45,666 nucleotides of DNA from Candidatus Poribacteria bacterium (GTDB lineage: Bacteria > Poribacteria > WGA-4E > WGA-3G), in assembly GCA_022821725.1 (NCBI GenBank), contig JAJEDB010000068.1:1-45666 (forward strand), given 5' to 3'. The notes beneath the pieces are model-generated. The model saw only the letters and a program-made list of their open reading frames with translations. It searched no databases and was not told the DNA's origin. Positions 41,693-45,666 of this stretch are shown here, piece by piece. How positions within the stretch are numbered: the stretch's first letter is position 1; each line of letters starts with the position of its first letter. The position numbers and the translations under genes are program-made.

Positions 41693-42919
41693 TCATTCAG
41701 GGGCTCCAACGGTGAAATGCGGTTTTTCCAGAATCGCTCGCTCAGTCAGACGTGCGAGCGGGCTGCCTTGACGCGTCTCCTGCCACTTTCCTGTCAATCC
41801 GATGAGAACCGTGTAACCCTGGTGTGCCTCTGCCTGTTGACCAACGCCTTCACCGTCAGCGGTCTCCTCCGTCTGACTCCAGTTGGTATACGTGAGCGGT
41901 TCGCCGTTATCCCAGTGTGGGTTCTCCGCCTTTGAAGCGTCGGTCAGTCCAATCCAATAGTTTTCACGCCCAAAGACTTCAAGGAGCCACGCCTGCTCTG
42001 CTGCATCGTTAATGGCAACGAGATGCGCCTCTTGCTCAACAGCGCGGGTGTGTGCCTCCTCACGGCTTTCGCAATACATCCTTTTATAGGCGTGTCGGTT
42101 TTCGGGATTGATTGCCCACATCCCTTGGCGATCACGGTTCCACGCGGCCTGAAAGCGTTCTCTATCGGGAACGCCAGCGACCGCCGGATCAGGCTTGGGA
42201 GGTGGTTTGCCGTCGAGTGTTAAGACGAGGTCCTCATGGCGCTCTCCGTCCTTAAGCAATATTTCTTCAGATGTTGCGGACTGTCCTTGATATTCTACGG
42301 AGATATTATAATAGGCGGGCCTCTCCACATACTCCACAAAGTAACCCTCGGCATCCAGGTCTCTTGTGCCGCCCCCACTGCCTCCGCCCCCACCTTCTAT
42401 TTTGCGGCGTTCTATCCTGATCCCGATGCGTTCATTGCGAAGCGGGGTGCCGTCTGCGGACAGAACACGTCCACGAATCCGCATCCTCGGACGCACGGTG
42501 ATCTTTACGTCTTTGACCTCTGTCCCCGGGGCAATAGCGAACGTGAGCCTACTATAAGGACCCCAGTGTTCATCTATATAGAAAGATACTCCCTCAATTG
42601 TGGCAGCGCGAATTTCATACGCCGCAGTCCGGTACGGAAGTAACACCAATTGAACCGAAGGTGAAGTAATCTCGCTAATCAGGAACTCGCCACCTTCATT
42701 CGTTTCCGCTTGTTGAGAAGGCAGGAACACAGGTTCGTCTTGGTCCTGAGGTGTGGTCACTCTGAATGCGGGTAGAGACAACTCGACACCAGCAACGGGT
42801 TTTCCCATCTCATCAACAACCCGACCGGAAAAAGTCGTAGCGACGCTCCGGAGAGACAGTGAAAATAGAAGCACGACATTCGCGATAAAAGTCAGGGAAA
42901 GGACAGCAGAACGGTTCAT
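41693..42919 (-). CDS. secreted lectin-like protein (paralogue 4)
   Basis: The 408-residue product starts at ATG 42919 (AAGGAG 9 nt upstream; the frame is open to 42985). Signal peptide (about 1-28), FSGRVVDEMGKPVAGVELSLP with TNEGGEFLISEI, then IRGRVLSADGTPLRNERIGI with a Gly-rich GGGGGSGGGT loop, and the lectin-like domain MWAINPENRHAYKRM, AHLVAINDAAEQAWLLE, YWIGLTDASK, NPHWDNGEPLTYTNWSQTEE and YTVLIGLTGKW. The same family as the three genes to its left; no canonical lectin cysteine pairs. Confidence 0.8.
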   Translation of the reverse strand: MNRSAVLSLTFIANVVLLFSLSLRSVATTFSGRVVDEMGKPVAGVELSLPAFRVTTPQDQDEPVFLPSQQAETNEGGEFLISEITSPSVQLVLLPYRTAAYEIRAATIEGVSFYIDEHWGPYSRLTFAIAPGTEVKDVKITVRPRMRIRGRVLSADGTPLRNERIGIRIERRKIEGGGGGSGGGTRDLDAEGYFVEYVERPAYYNISVEYQGQSATSEEILLKDGERHEDLVLTLDGKPPPKPDPAVAGVPDRERFQAAWNRDRQGMWAINPENRHAYKRMYCESREEAHTRAVEQEAHLVAINDAAEQAWLLEVFGRENYWIGLTDASKAENPHWDNGEPLTYTNWSQTEETADGEGVGQQAEAHQGYTVLIGLTGKWQETRQGSPLARLTERAILEKPHFTVGAPE

Positions 42920-42997
42920 TGTGCAAATCTCCTTTTTTGAATTTGAAGCGTTTTGCTCAAAAAGGTTATTGTGCAAAAAACACACGGAAAAATTATT

Positions 42998-43116
42998 TTA
43001 TAGTAAAGCGTACCATTAAGTTTACACTGTCTAATGTGGCGAGGTTAGGAAACCTCGCCAGCAAGGTGGGGTTTGTGTTTTCGAGAATGCCCAAGCATTT
43101 GCTGGCTTTACTATAA
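42998..43116. mobile_element. complete 119-bp MITE-like element
   Basis: Perfect 12-bp inverted terminal repeats TTATAGTAAAGC (42998-43009) and GCTTTACTATAA (43105-43116) flank a palindromic core GCGAGGTTAGGAAACCTCGC. The ends carry TA on both sides, the target duplication expected for IS630/Tc1-mariner-type transposition. No ORF is present, so it would need a transposase in trans. Partial copies lie at 89-157 and near 1091. Confidence 0.7.
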
Positions 43117-43211
43117 CCGCGCTGCACCGAACCAACTCAATATAGAAAAATGATAACACATCTGAGAGCCTTTGTCAATTCTACGGATATTTCGGCATCA
43201 TTTTGCAATTG

Positions 43212-43240
43212 TTGACAAAATTCGAGGAAAATGGTAACGT
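43212..43240 (+). promoter_or_regulatory. promoter candidate for the galactonate-dehydratase-like gene
   Basis: TTGACA (43212-43217), a 17-bp spacer and TAACGT (43235-43240); start near 43247. The leader is about 126 nt and contains a leader repeat. Confidence 0.5.
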
Positions 43241-43269
43241 AACATCAAAATCTACAAAGCAGTCCGTTT

Positions 43270-43372
43270 CAACCGGTGTTTCTTCAGATTCGAGAGAGGA
43301 ACGCCAACGTCCTACGGGAAGGCAGCCTAAAGTCCTAACTCCCCTAACCGAACCGCGAGGAATCATTAAAAC
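43270..43372 (+). repeat. leader repeat copy on the plus strand
   Basis: The proximal module CCGAACCGCGAGGAATCATT, then AAAAC, runs into ATG 43373, and upstream comes a TTCTTCAGATTCGAGAGAGG segment like those upstream of pheS and glyA. It shows that the element is always oriented with the gene it precedes. Confidence 0.6.
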
Positions 43373-44476
43373 ATGAAGATCACACAATTGGAAACGTTTC
43401 TGGTGCAACCGCGCTGGCTCTTCCTGAAAATCCATACAGATGAGGGGTTAGTCGGTCTCGGTGAGCCCATTCTGGAAGGACGCGCGAAAACGTGTGCACA
43501 AGCCGTCGACGAACTCGCGCCCTACCTTATCGGTCAAGATCCGAGACGCGTTGTCCACCACTGGCAAGCGATGTATCGCCACGCCTTCTATCGCGGGGGT
43601 CCCATTCTGACGAGTGCATTGAGCGGTGTAGAGCAGGCACTCTGGGATCTCGCAGGGAAGTCGCTGGGGGTCCCCGTTTATCAACTCTTCGGTGGACCGA
43701 CACGCGACCGCATCAGGCTCTATAAAGGTGGTGGCGACCCAGACGGCATCAAAGAGTGGATTGACCAAGGGTTCACTGCATTCAAAACAGGTCCTGCAGG
43801 CGGCAGACCCGCACGTATCATCGAAAACAAAGCGTTTATTGACAGAGCCGTGGATCACTTCGCAGCGTTGCGCGAAGCCGCAGGCACAGAAGTTGACCTC
43901 GCCATTGACTTCCACGGTGCCGTCAGCCCGCAAACCGCCAAAGTGCTGATTAAAGCGTTGGAACCCTACCAACCGATGTTCATTGAGGAACCCATCCAGT
44001 GCCAAAATGTGGACACCCTCGCCGAAATCGCGCGGAGTACCCACATCCCGATTGCGACGGGTGAGCGTGTGTTTACAAAGTGGGGGTTCCGTGAGATTTT
44101 AGAGAAACAGGCAGCGTCTATTCTCCAACCCGACCTCTGTCACGCTGGGGGTATCAACGAAGTGCGCATCATCGCTGGTATGGCGGAAGCCTACTACGGT
44201 GGTATTGCACCGCACAATCCTCTCGGTCCCATCTCTTTAGCGGCGTGTATTCAGTTGGATGCCTCCATCCCGAACTTCTTGATGCAGGAGCATACGACCC
44301 TCGGTGAAGGGTATCTCAAAAACCCCTTCGTCTTCAAAGATGGGTTCGTTGAATTGCCTACGGGTCCCGGGCTCGGTATCGAACTCGATGAGGATGCACT
44401 CGAAGATAAGATTGACCACGATTGGCAGAACCCCGTGACATACCATCCGGATGACGGTTCTGTCGTTGATTGGTAA
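43373..44476 (+). CDS. dgoD: D-galactonate dehydratase-like enolase-superfamily enzyme
   Basis: The 367-residue product starts MKITQLETFLVQPRWLFLKI and has EGRAKTCAQAVDEL, YLIGQDPRRV, YRGGPILTSALSGVEQALWD, the metal/catalytic set DFHGAVSP, FIEEPIQ, ATGERVFTKWGF, LQPDLCHAGGI and APHNPLGPIS. This set is typical of galactonate dehydratases, which turn D-galactonate into 2-keto-3-deoxygalactonate. A mandelate-racemase-group enzyme with another sugar acid is possible. It is followed 153 bp later by a sugar isomerase-like gene. Confidence 0.8.
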   Translation: MKITQLETFLVQPRWLFLKIHTDEGLVGLGEPILEGRAKTCAQAVDELAPYLIGQDPRRVVHHWQAMYRHAFYRGGPILTSALSGVEQALWDLAGKSLGVPVYQLFGGPTRDRIRLYKGGGDPDGIKEWIDQGFTAFKTGPAGGRPARIIENKAFIDRAVDHFAALREAAGTEVDLAIDFHGAVSPQTAKVLIKALEPYQPMFIEEPIQCQNVDTLAEIARSTHIPIATGERVFTKWGFREILEKQAASILQPDLCHAGGINEVRIIAGMAEAYYGGIAPHNPLGPISLAACIQLDASIPNFLMQEHTTLGEGYLKNPFVFKDGFVELPTGPGLGIELDEDALEDKIDHDWQNPVTYHPDDGSVVDW

Positions 44477-44583
44477 CGTAGCAGGCACGCTCCGATATAC
44501 CACAACCCCGATGAAAAAAAGTGGTTCAAATCTTTAAAACCGTCCAGATCCTTATTTCAGTCGCGGGTTAACCAGACACCACC

Positions 44584-44629
44584 GCGTAATGAAATGGAGC
44601 GGTGCCCAGGAGGCCATAGTTAGAAAAAT
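44584..44629 (+). repeat. short leader repeat upstream of the isomerase-like gene
   Basis: CGCGTAATGAAATGGAGCGG matches the distal module, and AGGAGGCCATAGTTAGAAAA leads into ATG 44630. AGGAGG is the ribosome-binding site. Confidence 0.5.
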
Positions 44630-45439
44630 ATGAAGTTTATTATGTTTACGAAACATCTGGAAGGCTTAGAAATTCCAGAGATTATCACCGCACTGCAATC
44701 GGTCGGCGTGAGCGGTGCCGATCTGTGTGTTCGCCCGGGCTATCCGGTGAACCCAGAAAACGCGACGGAAGCATTACCTGCCGCCGCAAAGCAGTTCGCC
44801 GCTGCAGGCTTATCCATCCCACTTGTCACAACACCCGGTGATTTCCTCGACCCAGCACAGGAAGAGACACGTCGCGTCTATGCCGCTGCGGGTGAAGCAG
44901 GCGTCGAAAACATCAAACTCGGATACTGGCACTGGCATGCAGAAGATGGCGGGTACTGGGCACAGGTCGATTTCATCCGTAAGCAACTGGACGGGTTTGC
45001 AAAACTCTCGGCGCAATATGGACCGCGAACATGCATCCATAACCATTCCGGGACCTCTATGGGACTGAACTCGTGTGCGGTGATGAACCTCGTCCAAGGT
45101 TTCGACGCGCAGCACGTCGGCGTTTTTTCAGACACAGGGCATCTGTCCATCGTCGGGGAACCGATCGACATGGCACTGGATATCGTCAGCTCGCACCTCG
45201 CAGTTATTGCCTTTAAGGACCTTGCGCGTTCACCCGGTATGCAAGGGGGCAGCGTCGTCCGAATGGGAAAAGGCTTTGTCGACTGGGAAACAGCGGTCAA
45301 TACGCTCCAAACAATCGGTTTTTCAGGTCCCGTGAGTTTCCATAGCGAATACAGTGGAGAACCTGTGGACACTGTTATCGACCTGGCGCGTATAGATGTC
45401 CGTTTCATTAGAGATTTGATGAATCAATCCGGTTCGTAG
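44630..45439 (+). CDS. sugar phosphate isomerase/epimerase-like TIM barrel
   Basis: The 269-residue product belongs to the xylose-isomerase-like / AP-endonuclease-2 barrel group: MFTKHLEGL, VGVSGADLCVRPG, VENIKLGYWHW, CIHNHSGTS (metal His), VGVFSDTGHLSI (Asp/His), VIAFKDLAR and FHSEYSG (Glu). Members isomerize or epimerize ketoses, or cleave inositol-derived acids. The substrate is not assigned. It probably works with the neighbouring galactonate-dehydratase-like enzyme in sugar-acid breakdown. Confidence 0.8.
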   Translation: MKFIMFTKHLEGLEIPEIITALQSVGVSGADLCVRPGYPVNPENATEALPAAAKQFAAAGLSIPLVTTPGDFLDPAQEETRRVYAAAGEAGVENIKLGYWHWHAEDGGYWAQVDFIRKQLDGFAKLSAQYGPRTCIHNHSGTSMGLNSCAVMNLVQGFDAQHVGVFSDTGHLSIVGEPIDMALDIVSSHLAVIAFKDLARSPGMQGGSVVRMGKGFVDWETAVNTLQTIGFSGPVSFHSEYSGEPVDTVIDLARIDVRFIRDLMNQSGS

Positions 45440-45533
45440 TAGGGCAATTCTGCGGCGTACTCGCTCAAATGCGACGTGCATTATTGCCCATCCAAGGAAA
45501 AACAGAATGGCACAATTTCAATTGGGTTAGGAC

Positions 45534-45666
45534 TTACGCAATATTGATAGAAATAGCAGGTTTTTGAAGTTGTTGTCGGATGTAATCATCAAGTAAACTT
45601 TCTTTGAGTTGATAAATCGTTTGACCGGCTGCCCGGGCGGCTCGCGTCAAACTCACCCAGACCCAG
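45534..45666 (-). CDS. C-terminal part of a probable transposase (cut by the window edge)
   Basis: The frame enters from the right edge and encodes WVWVSLTRAARAAGQTIYQL and then KESLLDDYIRQQLQKPAISI before TAA at 45534. The basic, helical tail looks like the end of an insertion-sequence transposase, but the family is not determined. A TGCGTAAGTCC motif overlaps the stop (45530-45540), matching copies at 76-86 and 162-172. Confidence 0.4.
   Translation of the reverse strand, partial: WVWVSLTRAARAAGQTIYQLKESLLDDYIRQQLQKPAISINIA

Overview
The window reads as a chromosomal segment of an uncultured, Gram-negative-type bacterium of moderate GC. The gene mix suggests a Candidatus Poribacteria-like genome: FG-GAP/ASPIC-UnbV protein, sulfatase-modifying-factor fold, Ldh-family and enolase-superfamily oxidoreductases and dehydratases, CBM9-DUF5916 barrel, DUF6785-like membrane protein, secreted lectin-like proteins, and many short dispersed repeats. 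This assignment is inferred from gene content only. TGA, TAA and TAG all end genuine genes, so the code looks standard.

Layout. Positions 1-1130 are repeat-rich and hold one small HTH gene with its own promoter and a phased T-tract array. From 1182 to 9154 almost everything is on the minus strand: a DUF4159 gene broken by an in-frame TGA, a CBM9/DUF5916 outer-membrane-type protein, and an operon glyA > ankyrin > HhH > MORN. A plus-strand enolase-superfamily gene follows (9361-10722), then a small unknown gene and a 142-bp tandem duplication. The block 11524-16765 is the translation cluster infC-rpmI-rplT-pheS, extended by an FGE-fold gene and an FG-GAP gene where pheT might be expected. Plus-strand genes at 17419-20343 include a TlpA thioredoxin preceded by a broken copy of its own 3' end, and an orphan MalK/UgpC-type ATPase. 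A long minus-strand run (20374-29243) carries two dehydrogenases, a compact ATPase + TOPRIM pair that looks like a PARIS defence system, a possible VTC-like protein, a ROK kinase, a CHAD protein split into two genes, and aroC. Then come membrane proteins, a PD-(D/E)XK-like protein, pyrD and a pyrB that carries a PyrI-type zinc knuckle. Positions 35260-35614 are an IS200/IS605 relic. Positions 35633-42919 hold four paralogous secreted lectin-like proteins interrupted by a beta-CASP nuclease. The window ends with a galactonate-dehydratase-like gene, a sugar isomerase-like gene and the tail of a probable transposase.

Most notable: (1) the PARIS-like pair in a more AT-rich island; (2) a dispersed leader repeat that sits directly before many start codons and supplies the ribosome-binding site; (3) the split CHAD protein beside a VTC-like protein, suggesting a polyphosphate module; (4) PyrB fused to the PyrI zinc domain with the same cysteine spacing as E. 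coli PyrI but no allosteric domain; (5) the four-member lectin-like family; (6) several gene relics and non-autonomous mobile elements.
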